Shown here piece after piece: positions 1 to 12,066 of a stretch of DNA of 64,000 nucleotides. Below the pieces are notes generated by a model. It was given only the letters and a program-made list of their open reading frames with translations. It did not search any database and had not been told where the DNA came from. A program made the position numbers and the translations under genes. This DNA comes from Nematostella vectensis (taxonomy: Eukaryota > Cnidaria > Anthozoa > Actiniaria > Edwardsiidae): positions 10,844,906-10,908,905 of the forward strand of contig NC_064044.1 in assembly GCF_932526225.1 (NCBI RefSeq), given 5' to 3'. How positions within the stretch are numbered: the first letter of the stretch is position 1; the number at the start of each line of letters is the position of its first letter.

Positions 1-229
1 CTCAATAGACAATACAAATCGTAGTCCGAAACTCACCTTGCATTGTTTTTTTTGATCGTTTTCTTGTGGTTCTTTTCGTTTTTTAATGTGAACTGTTACT
101 TGCTTAAATTTACTAGCTAAAACCAGATAAATCTTGGCGTGAATGAATGTTAGTAGATCTCCTCTAGTTGACTTTATCCTTAAGTCACAAAATTTGAGGC
201 AAAATAAATAATCATCGCATAATCGACAA
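1..229. other. Unassigned AT-rich leading sequence
   Basis: No coding signal, RNA gene or clear repeat is visible. It lies immediately before the first copy of the duplicated satellite block. Confidence 0.5.
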
Positions 230-3115
230 GAACTTTTCCCTTGCCCCGTGCTTGTATTTAGTCGCCATTTCGGGGCCGAGTGGGGCCTGGGAGTCGCGCG
301 GCTGACTGACTGGCTGGCTAGCTGGCTGGCGAGTGACACCACAGGGTACCCGCGCGATGACCACAAAACCCAAGTCGCATACCTATACCATATTTCTATG
401 CCTATGGGGCTACGCGCGCGGCCTGCGGCCGCGCTTAGCTCCGCTAAAACTCTCAAAAATTTTCTGACCTGACAGTGGTCTTAAATATGGTCTAGGTAAA
501 GTTGCAAGCCCTTTGGGCCTTCATTCCGAGAGTTACGTTGTTTTGTTCCCCTTGTACATCTCTGTTTACCCTTGTACATCTCTCTCTTTTAAAAAAGAAC
601 AACGTTACTCTCGAAATGCCGGCCCAAGTCGCGCAAACACTAACCCAGTTGAGCCAACCCTAACCCAGTTGCGCTATAACTAACCCAGTTGCGCTATCCC
701 TAACCAAGTTACGCTAGCCCTTACCCAGATACGCTAACCCTAACCCAGTTGCGCTATCCCTAACTTAGTTACGCCAGAACTAACCCAGTTACGCCAGCCC
801 TAACCCAGTTACCCTAACCCTAACCCAGTTGCGCCAACACTAACCCAGTTGCGCTAACCCTAACCCAGTTGCGCTAACCCTAACCCAGTTGCGCTAGCCC
901 TAACCCAGTTGCGCCAGCCCTAAACTAGTTGCGCTAACCCTAACCCAGTTGCACTAGCCCTAGCCCAGTAACGCTAACCCTAACCCAGTTATGCTAGCCC
1001 TAACCCAGTTGCGACAACCCTAACCCAGTTGCACTAGCCCTAACTCAGTTGCACTAGCCCTAACCCAGTTACGCTAACCCTAACCCAGTTGCGCCAGCCT
1101 TAACCCAGTTGCGCTAACAAAACCCAGTTACGCTAACCCTAACCCAGTTACGCTAACCCTAACCCAATTGCACTAGCACTAACCCAGTGGCGCTATCCCT
1201 AACCCAGTTTCGCTAACCCTAACCCAGTTACGCTAACCCTAACCCAATTGCACTAGCCCTAACCCAGTTGTGCAAGCCCTAATCCAGTAGCGCTATCCCT
1301 AACCCAGTAGCGCTATCCCTAACCCAGTTGCGCAAGCCCTAATCCAGTAGCGCTATCCCTAACCCAGTAGCGCTATCCCTAACCCAGTTGCGCTAACCAT
1401 AACCCAGTTGCACTAACCATAACCCAGTTACGCTAACCCTAACCAAATTGCACTAGCCCTAACCCAGTTGCGCAAGCCCTAACCCAGTTACGCTAACCCT
1501 AACCAAGTTACGCTAGCCCTAACCCAGTTGCGCTAACCCTAGCCCAGTTACGCTAACCCTAACCAAATTGCACTAGCCCTAACCCAGTTGCGCAAGCCCT
1601 AACCCAGTTACGCTAACCCTAACCAAATTGCACTAGCCCTAACCCAGTTGCGCAAGCCCTAACTTTTCCCTTGAACTTTTCCCTTGCCCCGTGCTTGTAT
1701 TTAGTCGCCATTTCGGGGCCGAGTGGGGCCTGGGAGTCGCGCGGCTGACTGACTGGCTGGCTAGCTGGCTGGCGAGTGACACCACAGGGTACCCGCGCGA
1801 TGACCACAAAACCCAAGTCGCATACCTATACCATATTTCTATGCCTATGGGGCTACGCGCGCGGCCTGCGGCCGCGCTTAGCTCCGCTAAAACTCTCAAA
1901 AATTTTCTGACCTGACAGTGGTCTTAAATATGGTCTAGGTAAAGTTCCAAGCCCTTTGGGCCTTCATTCCGAGAGTTACGTTGTTTTGTTCCCCTTGTAC
2001 ATCTCTGTTTACCCTTGTACATCTCTCTCTTTTAAAAAAGAACAACGTTACTCTCGAAATGCCGGCCCAAGTCGCGCAAACACTAACCCAGTTGAGCCAA
2101 CCCTAACCCAGTTGCGCTATAACTAACCCAGTTGCGCTATCCCTAACCAAGTTACGCTAGCCCTTACCCAGATACGCTAACCCTAACCCAGTTGCGCTAT
2201 CCCTAACTTAGTTACGCCAGAACTAACCCAGTTACGCCAGCCCTAACCCAGTTACCCTAACCCTAACCCAGTTGCGCCAACACTAACCCAGTTGCGCTAA
2301 CCCTAACCCAGTTGCGCTAACCCTAACCCAGTTGCGCTAGCCCTAACCCAGTTGCGCCAGCCCTAAACTAGTTGCGCTAACCCTAACCCAGTTGCACTAG
2401 CCCTAGCCCAGTAACGCTAACCCTAACCCAGTTATGCTAGCCCTAACCCAGTTGCGACAACCCTAACCCAGTTGCACTAGCCCTAACTCAGTTGCACTAG
2501 CCCTAACCCAGTTACGCTAACCCTAACCCAGTTGCGCCAGCCTTAACCCAGTTGCGCTAACCCTAACCCAGTTACGCTAACCCTAACCCAGTTACGCTAA
2601 CCCTAACCCAGTTACGCTAACCCTAACCCAATTGCACTAGCACTAACCCAGTGGCGCTATCCCTAACCCAGTTTCGCTAACCCTAACCCAGTTACGCTAA
2701 CCCTAACCCAATTGCACTAGCCCTAACCCAGTTGCGCAAGCCCTAATCCAGTAGCGCTATCCCTAACCCAGTAGCGCTATCCCTAACCCAGTTGCGCAAG
2801 CCCTAATCCAGTAGCGCTATCCCTAACCCAGTAGCGCTATCCCTAACCCAGTTGCGCTAACCATAACCCAGTTGCACTAACCATAACCCAGTTACGCTAA
2901 CCCTAACCAAATTGCACTAGCCCTAACCCAGTTGCGCAAGCCCTAACCCAGTTACGCTAACCCTAACCAAGTTACGCTAGCCCTAACCCAGTTGCGCTAA
3001 CCCTAGCCCAGTTACGCTAACCCTAACCAAATTGCACTAGCCCTAACCCAGTTGCGCAAGCCCTAACCCAGTTACGCTAACCCTAACCAAATTGCACTAG
3101 CCCTAACCCAGTTGC
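230..3115. repeat. Tandem segmental duplication, 1,443-bp period
   Basis: The segment starting at 230 recurs from 1673 with a constant offset of 1,443 bases. Each copy has a 404-bp non-satellite, GC-rich block (230-633 and 1673-2076) followed by the same ordered run of variant 20-bp satellite units. The copies are almost identical. One visible difference is near 1115, where a unit reads gctaacaaaaccc and the second copy has intact and extra units. At the junction (1661-1685) the 13-bp string aacttttcccttg is repeated back to back, which suggests unequal exchange or slippage at a short homology. The short ORFs in the 404-bp block match nothing I recognise. An assembly artefact cannot be excluded. 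Confidence 0.85.
630..1672. repeat. 20-bp telomere-like satellite, first array
   Basis: About 50 units with consensus gttgcgctaaccctaaccca. Each unit contains CCCTAACCC, one and a half copies of the metazoan telomere repeat (TTAGGG on the other strand), plus an 11-bp linker that varies (gttgcgcta, gttacgcta, gttgcacta). No ORF or promoter is evident. Confidence 0.95.
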
Positions 3116-6100
3116 GCAAGCCCTAACCCAGTTACGCTAACCCTAACCCAGTTGCGCTAACCCTAGCCCAGTTACGCTAACCCTAACTCAATTGCACTAG
3201 CCCTAACCCAGTTGCGACAACCATAACCCAGTTGCACTAGCCCTAAAACAGTTGCACTAACCCTTACCCAATTGCACTAGCCCTAACCCAGTTGCGCCAA
3301 CCCTAACCCAGTTGCGCCAGCCCTAACCCAGTTGCGCAAGCCCTAAGCCAGTTGCGCAAGCCCTAACCCAGTTGCGCCAGCCCTAACCCAGTTGCGCTAA
3401 CCCTAACGCAGATTGCGCTAACCCTAACCCAGATTGCGCCAACCCTAGCTCAGTTGCTTTAGCCCTAACCCAGTTGCACTAGCCCTAACCCAGTTGCGCT
3501 AGCCCTAACCCAGTTGCGCTAGCCCTAACCCAGTTGCGCCAACACTAACCCAGTTGCGCTAGCCCTAACCCAGTTGCGCCAACACTAACCCAGTTGCACT
3601 AGCCCTAACCCAGTTGCGCCAACACTAACCCAGTTGCGCTAACCCTAACCCAGTTGCGCAAGCCCTAACCCAGTTGCGACAACCCTAACCCAGTTGCACT
3701 AGCCCTAAAACAGTTGCGCTAACCCTAACTCAATTGCACTAGCCCTAACCCAGTTCACCAACCCTAACCCAGTTGCGCTAACCCTAACCCAATGCACAAG
3801 CCCTAACCCAGTTGCGCCAACCCTAACCCAGTTGCGCTAGCCCTAACCCAGTTGCGCCAGCCCTAACCCAGTTGCGCAAGCCCTAACCCAGTTGCGCAAG
3901 CCCTAACCCAGTTGCGCCAGCCCTAACTCAGTTGCGCTAACCCTAACCCAGATTTCGCTAACCCTAACCCAGTTGCACTAGCATTAACCCAGTTGCGCTA
4001 GCCCTAACCCAGTTGCGCTAGCCCTAACCCAGTTGCGCCAACACTAAACCAGTTGCACTAGCCCTAACCCAGTTGCGCCAACACTAACCCAGTTGCGCTA
4101 ACCCTAACACAGTTGCGCAAGCCCTAACCCAGTTGCGACAACCCTAACCCAGTTGCACTAGCCCTAAAACAGTTGCGCTAACCCTAACCCAGTTGCACTA
4201 ACCCTAACCCAATTGCACTAGCCCTAACCCAGTTGCGCCAACCCTAACCCAGTTGCACTAACCCTCACTCAATTGCACTAGCCCTAACCCAGTTCACCAA
4301 CCCTAACCCAGTTGCGCTAACCCTAACCCAATTGCACAAGCCCTAACCCAGTTGCGCCAACCCTAACCCAGTTGCGCTAACCCTAACCCAGTTGCACTAG
4401 CCCTAACCCAGTTGCGCTAGCCCCAACCCAGTTGCGCTAGCCCCAACCCAGTTACGCCAAACCTAGCCCAGTTGCGCTAACTCTAACCCAGTTGCACTAG
4501 CCCTAAAACAGTTGCGCTAGCCCTAACCCAGTTGCGCCAACACTAACCCAGTTGCGCTAGCCCTAACCCAGTTGCGCCAACACTAACCCAGTTGCGCTAA
4601 CCCTAACCCAGCTGCGCAAGCCCTAACCCAGTTGCGACAACCCTAACCCAGTTGCACTAGCCCTAAAACAGTTGCGCTAACCCTAACCCAATTGCACTAG
4701 CCCTAACCCAGTTCACCAACCCTAACCCAGTTGCGCTAACCCTAACCCAATTGCACTAGCCCTAACCCAGTTGCGCCAACCCTAACCCAGTTGCGCTAAC
4801 CCTAACCCAATTGCACTAGCCCTAACCCAGTTGCGCCTAGCCCCAACCCAGTTACGCCAAACCTAGCCCAGTTGCGCTAACTCTAACCCAGTTGCACCAG
4901 CCCTAACCCAGTTGCGCTAGCCCTAACCTAATTACACTAGCCCTAATCCAGTTGCGCTAGCCCTAACCCAGTTGCACTAGCCCTAACCCAGTTACGCCAA
5001 CCCTAACCCAGTTGCGCCAGCCCTAACCCAGTTATGCTAACCCTAACCCAGATGCGCCAACCTTAGCCCAGTTGCTCTAGCCCTAACCCAGTTGCACTAG
5101 CCCTAACCCAGTTGCACTAGCCCTAAAACAGTTGCGCTAACCCTAACCCAATTGCACTAGCCCTAACCCAGTTCACCAACCCTAACCCAGTTGCGCTAAC
5201 CCTAACCCAATTGCACTAGCCCTAACCCAGTTGCACCAACCCTAACCCAGTTGCGCTAACCCTAACCCAGTTGCACTAGCCCTAACACAGTTGCGCCTAG
5301 CCCCAACCCAGTTACGCCAAACCTAGCCCAGTTGCGCTAACTCTAACCCAGTTGCACTAGCCCTAACCCAGTTGCGCTAGCCCTAACCTAATTACACTAG
5401 CCCTAACCCAGTTGCGCTAGCCCTAACCCAGTTGCACTAGCCCTAACCCAGTTACGCTAACCCTAACCCAGTTGCGCCAGCCCTAACCCAGGTACGCTAA
5501 CCCTAACCCAGATGCGCCAACCCTAGCCCAGTTGCTCTAGCCCTAACCCAGTTGCACTAGCCCTAACCCAGTTGCGCTAACCCTAACCCAGTTGCACCAA
5601 TCCTAACCCAGTTGCGCTAACCCTAACCCAATTGCACTAGCCCTAACCCAGTTCACCAACCCTAACCCAGTTGCGCTAACCCTAACCCAATTGCACTAGC
5701 CCTAACCCAGTTGCGCCAACCCTAACCCAGTTGCGCTAACCCTAACCCAGTTGCACTAGCCCTAACCCAGTTGAGGTAGCCCCAACCCAGTTGCGCCAGC
5801 CCCAACCCAGTTACGCCAAACCTAGCCCAGTTGCGCTAACTCTAACCCAGTTGCACTAGCCCTAAAACAGTCGCGCTAACCCTAACCCAATTGCACTAGC
5901 CCTAACCCAGTTGCGCCAACCCTAACCCAGTTGCGCTAACCCTAACCCAATTGCACTAGCCCTAACCCAGTTGCACTAGCCCTAACCCAGTTGCGCTAAC
6001 CCTAACCCAATTGCACTAGCCCTAACCCAGTTGCGCCAACCCTAACCCAATTGCGCTAACCCTAACCCAGTTGCACTAGCCCTAACCCAGTTGCGCTAGC

Positions 6101-7366
6101 CCCAACCCAGTTACGCCAAACCGAGCCCAGTTGCGCTAACTCTAACCCAGTTGCACTAGCCCTAACCCAGTTGCGCCTAGCCCCAACCCAGTTACGCCAA
6201 ACCTAGCCCAGTTGCGCTAACTCTAACCCAGTTGCACTAGCCCTAACCCAGTTGCGCTAGCCCTAACCTAATTACACTAGCCCTAACCCAGTTGCGCTAG
6301 CCCTAACCCAGTTGCACTAGCCCTAACCCAGTTACGCTAACCCTAACCCAGTTGCGCCAGCCCTAACCCAGGTACGCTAACCCTAACCCAGATGCGCCAA
6401 CCCTAGCCCAGTTGCTCTAGCCCTAACCCAGTTGCACTAGCCCTAACCCAGTTGCGCTAACCCTAACCCAGTTGCACCAATCCTAACCCAGTTGCGCTAA
6501 CCCTAACCCAATTGCACTAGCCCTAACCCAGTTCACCAACCCTAACCCAGTTGCGCTAACCCTAACCCAATTGCACTAGCCCTAACCCAGTTGCGCCAAC
6601 CCTAACCCAGTTGCGCTAACCCTAACCCAGTTGCACTAGCCCTAACCCAGTTGAGCTAGCCCCAACCCAGTTGCGCCAGCCCCAACCCAGTTACGCCAAA
6701 CCTAGCCCAGTTGCGCTAACTCTAACCCAGTTGCACTAGCCCTAAAACAGTCGCGCTAACCCTAACCCAATTGCACTAGCCCTAACCCAGTTGCGCCAAC
6801 CCTAACCCAGTTGCGCTAACCCTAACCCAATTGCACTAGCCCTAACCCAGTTGCACTAGCCCTAACCCAGTTGCGCTAACCCTAACCCAATTGCACTAGC
6901 CCTAACCCAGTTGCGCCAACCCTAACCCAATTGCGCTAACCCTAACCCAGTTGCACTAGCCCTAACCCAGTTGCGCTAGCCCCAACCCAGTTACGCCAAA
7001 CCGAGCCCAGTTGCGCTAACTCTAACCCAGTTGCACTAGCCCTAACCCAGTTGCGCTAGCCCTAACCTAATTGCACTAGCCCTAACCCAGTTGCGCTAGC
7101 CCTAACCCAGTTGTGCTAGCCCTAAACCAGTTGCGCTAGCCCTAACCCAGTTGCGCCAGCCCTAACCCAGTTGCTCTAGCCCTAACCCAGTTGCACTAGC
7201 CCTAACCCAGTTACGCTAACCCTAACCCAGTTGCGCTAGCCCTAACCCAGTTGCACTAGCCCTAACCCAGTTACGCTAACCCCAACCCAGTTACGCTAGC
7301 CCTAACCCAGCTACGCTAACCCTAACCCGGTTGCACTAGCCCTAACCCAGTTACGCTAACCCTAGC
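2077..7366. repeat. 20-bp telomere-like satellite, main array
   Basis: About 260 units of the same family as 630-1672. Higher-order structure is visible: the block around 5270-6120 recurs around 6170-7020 (for example the odd unit with ttgaggtag/ttgagctag and the phrase cgccaaaccgagccc). This implies nested duplications of roughly 0.9 kb. The CCCTAA orientation on the plus strand matches what is expected at the left end of a chromosome. The array stops at the unique sequence leading into the class C GPCR 3' end. Confidence 0.95.
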
Positions 7367-7585
7367 ATTAAAACACATCACGTCATTTTCACAAATTCAG
7401 TTTAATGTCACGTGTGACGCATATTTTGCCCGTATAGTAGCTAGTAGAGTGTCACCTTCTATCTCCACACACTTTTATCCAACCGTTAATCATCTGAGCT
7501 ACTTGACGTGTATTATGGGTACTTGTAGACAGTCAAACAGCTCGCGAAGGCTGCTTGAAAAACCATAGCTCCCCTTTTAGCCAAG

Positions 7586-10500
7586 CTACTTGATATATAC
7601 TCTTGGAACCTCCAATGAATTCAATAACTCGCTTGGTGATTGATCTTTTGGGGAAGTGAATGTCGGTGACTGAGGCGGATCTACGCTGCTTTGTGACAGT
7701 CGACTCATTGAGGTCATAGTAGGAGAGTGTGGTGCTCCCGATCTACGTGAATTGATCCCTAAAGAGTAGCAAGGTCTACATTAGCGTGTCCCTTAAGAGT
7801 AGGGGGGAGCAAGATCTACACAAGAAGGCAAGATTACTTAATCGCTAATTATCTGACTGTCTGTTCAACTCTCAGCAATTCGTTCAGCTACAGTACCTCT
7901 GTTTGATTTGATTAGTGTGTCAATCTGTCTGTCTATCTACCCATACTTACGATCGTCATCTGAATCGTTGTCCATCGTAGCCGTCGCAGCGATCTCTAAA
8001 GACTTCGTCCGCGATCGTAACCTTGAGTTACTCTTCAAGTTCTTCTCAGGTTTGAATATCACAATGTACACCTTGGGCGCAAAGATGAACACTAGTATGG
8101 TAGTAGCGCTAAAAACGGCGCTAAAACACACGGCAAGGCCCTCAAACCCTCCTCCCGCGCCGAAGTATAGCGGCAGAAACGCGATCCATATCACACACGT
8201 AGTGTACATACAGAAACCAATGAACTTTGCTTCGTTAAAGTTTAGCGGCGTTTTGCGGGTTCGAAACGCATAGTAAGTACACAGGAGGATCAACAGTACG
8301 TTGTAGCACAGCTTGGTGATGACTGCTATTTCCTTGTTCGAGCAGGAGAGGAGGTTGTACTTCTCGAGATGCGTATATTTTATTTCCGGTGGATGGAAAT
8401 AGAATTCCAGTAACGTGATCGTCAAAACGGGGGATATGATCAAGAGTGTGATGAATAGCTGTGACTTAGGGCTGATAAACGATGGAGATTTTGTGCCGCT
8501 GAAAATCCTCGCGATTCGATTAGTTTTCACGAGAAGTGAGGTGTAAAGAAGACAGAAGGATATCCCCGTCCCGAATCTTCGAATTCCGCAGAGTGTAGTA
8601 TTAGGAGGGACAACCATCACGAAGGCCAACGCATAGCACATTAACATTCCTGTAAACAGAAGCGTGGAGACCTCCCTTCCGGCCGCCATGATAAGCGGTG
8701 TGTCCTTGAACTTGATAAAAACCCCAATCACAAACATGGTCACCACGACTCCAACACCAGCTGCCGTGGCCACCACTGCCTTCCAGGGAGTGTCCAGGTA
8801 TTTCACTGGCAGTAGAGTACAGTCTTGGTAACTCGTATCTGGCTGGTACCCCTCTTTGCATCTGATGCAGGTATTATTGTACACAAACGAGCCTAGGCTA
8901 CACAACTCGCAGGACCAGCAGCATTTCGCTTTTGTCATGCGTCGAATGTATCCCGCTTTACATGGTTTACCGCAGTGTGATTCGATTGCGTTATTATCAG
9001 AGACGTACCACTCTGTGATTTCTGAAGTATTAAGTTTTAATTCGCCTTCGATCCAGCTCCCGACTCTCACATATCTGCCGTCGTCTTCCCCGTCACGCCT
9101 GTATTGTAAAACATCGTATTTTCCAGAGGTATCACCATTCGAATCGAATTGAATCCTGCCCGTGGTTCCATTGAACGTCACGTTACGTAGATAAGATATC
9201 AAAGAGTCACGCGTGGCCTGGCGCATTGCGTAACACATTCCGGGATCTCCACTACAAATGTCACTATGTAAATTATGCAGCGCATGCGCAAATGATAATA
9301 CCGCGTTCACAACAAACATAACTTTGCCGTCGTAATGCAAGTGATGCGTCCCGCTTTGGTTATCACTGCAGCTTCTATTGAACACAGAGAGTGAGTTATT
9401 TTCCAGCTTGCACTTAAAGTGCCACTCCCAGTATTCGCGAAACCAAGGATTTCTTGAGTTTGTCTCGGGCCTTAGCTGTTTAAAATAGTCGTAAAACTTG
9501 TTAAGTTCCCTCTGATTTGTTTGAAGCTCGATGGTCATCGCCCCGTTTGCTACATCCTCAACACCGAATAACGGCTCGTTTTTCGAACCCCAGAAGTCAG
9601 AAGCCAACCACATGAAATACCTCGTCAGATTGAGTCTCGAAGCTGAGGCGAGAATCGAATGAATATCCTCCGTGTTACAAAACAACACAACAACACGAGT
9701 CCTAGACTCCTTGGTGAATCGTTCTAGAATCTCAGTGTATTCAACAGGGTTCATTTTATCATCAACTTGAGCTACGTCCACGATGCACACATTCGCTTTT
9801 CGCGCCATTTTCTGGAAGCTTTGGATCCCTCCTTCACCGTAACTGCCCCGAGAGTTGATAGCGAATACTGCTGACCAGTTCATAGCGCGAATAATATCCA
9901 CGATCGCTAGGGCCTGGAACAAGTCGGGAGGGACAGTACGCATGAAGTAGTCGAACCTGTGAGTGTCGCTAAGCTCGGTGCTAGTGGCTGCGTAGCTGAT
10001 TTGGGGGACTTTAAAAAGACGCAAAAGGCTGGCAACCTGTGAGAAAATGAAACGATTTTTGCTTAAAAGCAGATGCTGTATTTGTCACGTCATATCCGGT
10101 GTTTATTCCTTTGGTTTTACCACACGTCGACACTAGGCAAAGTATCGATGGCCAAACAGCAAATACTCAGAATATAAAGTGATGACTTCATTCACGTAAC
10201 GGAGAAAATCACCTTATCTTTTTCAGTCTCGCCCTTAGGTCATTATTTCGCGCATGTAATATGGCGGCGGCGATCGTAAAATTGTGGGTCCCCTTAAAAC
10301 AGTCCCCCTCACCACCGCCCAAACTGGCTTAGCTATGAGTTATCCGCCAAAGATTGAATCAGTGTACTAAATCCATATTAATCGTTTCTGAATGGTCTAA
10401 AAGAGCCAGGGGCGTGCGCGCGGGAAAGAAACATGAAAATTCGTGCAAGTCTACGTGGAGTTTCTCAACTAAGGAGAGGGGAAAAAGCGAAAAACGATTG

Positions 10501-11956
10501 AAACGGACTCCCAAATTTTTCATGCAATGTTCGGATTAGGGAAATAGCCGAGGTAGAATGAAAAAGGTTGTCAAAACAAAATTCCTTGAAATGCGAAAGT
10601 AAAAACAATATTTTACCTGCGTGGCTAAAGAGCTGTACGAAGGACCCACAACGCCAGCTGTGATTGGTCCCCTCTCTTTTATCCAATCACGCGCAGGACA
10701 GTTTCTATTGTTATTACCCAACATCCCTTGCAGGAGATTCAGACTCTGTTCCAGGCCTCTGTTGATGTTCTCGCAGTCATCTCTGATATCGGCTCCGAGG
10801 GAGATGTTTGGCAAAAGGGTATGGTCCGCATTAACCTTAAGAGAAATGAACAAGATTCAATGATTCTAGGAATAGTTTATTTGACAGGAGAGAATCATGG
10901 GCATTATAAACTTCAGAGAGATTTTAAAACAAGCTTCATAGATTATGGTAATTGTAAATCAAACATTAAGTTTCTCGTATCCTGATTGTTTTTTGTTTTG
11001 TTTTTAATCGCATCCTTATTTGGTTACTTTATAAAACTGTCAAGGTGGCCATAGTAGCGCGTGTCGTATCAGATAGCACGTTTCTCGCATCCTTATTGGT
11101 TTACTTTATAAAACTGACCAGGTGGCCACGGTAGCGCGCGTCGTATCAGATAGTAGGTTTCTCGCATCCTTATTGGCTTACTTCACTAAACTGTCAAGGT
11201 GCCCACGGTAGCGCGCGTCGTATCAGATAGTACGTTTCTCGCATCCTTATTGGCTTACTTCACAAAACTATCAAGGTGGCCACGGTAGCGCGCGTCGTAT
11301 CAGATAGCACGTTTCTCGCATCTTTATTGGTTGACTTCACGAAACTGCCAAGGTAGCGACGGTAGCGCGCGTTGTATCAGATAGTACGTTTCTCGCATCC
11401 TTATTGGCTTACTTTAGAAAACTGTCCAGGTGGCCACGGTAGCGCGCGTCGTTTCGGATAGTACGTTTCTCGCATCCTTATTGGCTTTCTTTATAAAGCT
11501 GTCAAGGTGGCCGTAGCGCGCGTCGTACTGCAATGGCAAAATGCATCACGGACGCATTGATTATGCGTATTATTCTTTCGCATTGTGTCGTTATCTAGCC
11601 CCGGGAGCTAGGGTTATCAATCTAAGCCCCCTTGATTATAAACATGATAAATTTGTGTCCCTACTTACCATATCGATGGCGTATAACATGGCCTCAAGCC
11701 TGTGAATCCCGACCTGCTCATTCAACGGTCCACAGCGAAACCTATCCCCTCCTGCCGAATGTACCGAGAACAAACCTCCTATAATCACGTCACCCGAGAC
11801 CTGGCCCGAAGCGAACGATGGGTTATCAATTGATCGCCGAGCTCTGGTATGCTCTTCGTCGGCGAATGATTGAATTTCGTCAAAGCCTGGATTTGCATTT
11901 GTGTTTGACGGTAGGCATAGGAGGGCGATTATATGGTATACTCCGAGATAAGTCAT
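7586..11956 (-). CDS. Metabotropic glutamate receptor-like class C GPCR (complete, 4 exons)
   Basis: Seven-helix plasma-membrane receptor expected to sense glutamate or a related amino acid through an extracellular Venus-flytrap domain and to signal through G proteins. Coding exons on the minus strand: 11956-11669, 10835-10617, 10036-7951 and 7758-7586. Phases are 0, 0 and 1, giving about 921 aa, the usual mGluR length. A signal peptide (residues 1-22) precedes IHRLEAM and LGADIRDDC. The flytrap keeps YSSLATQ, AATSTELSD, VPPD, SYGEGG and ASDFWG, which align with the Ser/Thr/Asp/Tyr/Asp amino-acid contacts of mGluR1. A nine-Cys-type cysteine-rich domain (HCGKPC to CIRCKEG, about 522-575) and seven helices (about 585-827) follow. 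The ORF would read into TAG at 7937, but a perfect donor (GTAAGTAT) at 7950 joins in phase to a Ser/Pro-rich tail ending VPRVYIK. An acceptor at 11964-11965 shows that the 5'UTR is split. Ligand identity is inferred. Confidence 0.93.
11006..11528. repeat. 77-bp tandem repeat in intron 1 of the class C GPCR
   Basis: About seven units starting tttctcgcatccttattgg and containing gtggccacggtagcgcgcgtcgt and tatcagatagtacg. The spacing between starts is 77 bases (11081 to 11158). The same unit occurs in inverted orientation as about four copies at 34440-34730 in a P450 intron, and as a single degraded copy near 58525-58580. It is therefore a dispersed family that amplifies locally. Confidence 0.9.
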
Positions 11957-12030
11957 TGAATACCTGAAACGGGAAAGAGATGGTACAGCTATTAAAGAGC
12001 CCTAGTCAGCCAAAATTTGTTATACTCCGA

Positions 12031-12066
12031 GTGATGGATAAGCCATGGAATCCCTGAAACGGGAAA
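12031..12066 (-). pseudogene. Partial duplicate of the receptor's first coding exon start
   Basis: On the minus strand this repeats the acceptor and first codons of the receptor gene (11935-11972): cgtttcag, a start codon, then ATG GCT TAT CCA TCA CTC GGA GTA followed by TAA. The genuine exon reads ATG ACT TAT CTC GGA GTA TAC. The copy is about 90 bases upstream of the real exon and terminates after eight codons, so it looks like a dead local duplication that still carries an acceptor-like sequence. Confidence 0.6.

Noticed and set aside
248-1915. Identical 74-residue ORFs at 248-472 and 1691-1915
   Set aside because: They lie in the duplicated GC-rich block beside the satellite. No family resemblance, no splice context, and open frames also occur on the other strand.
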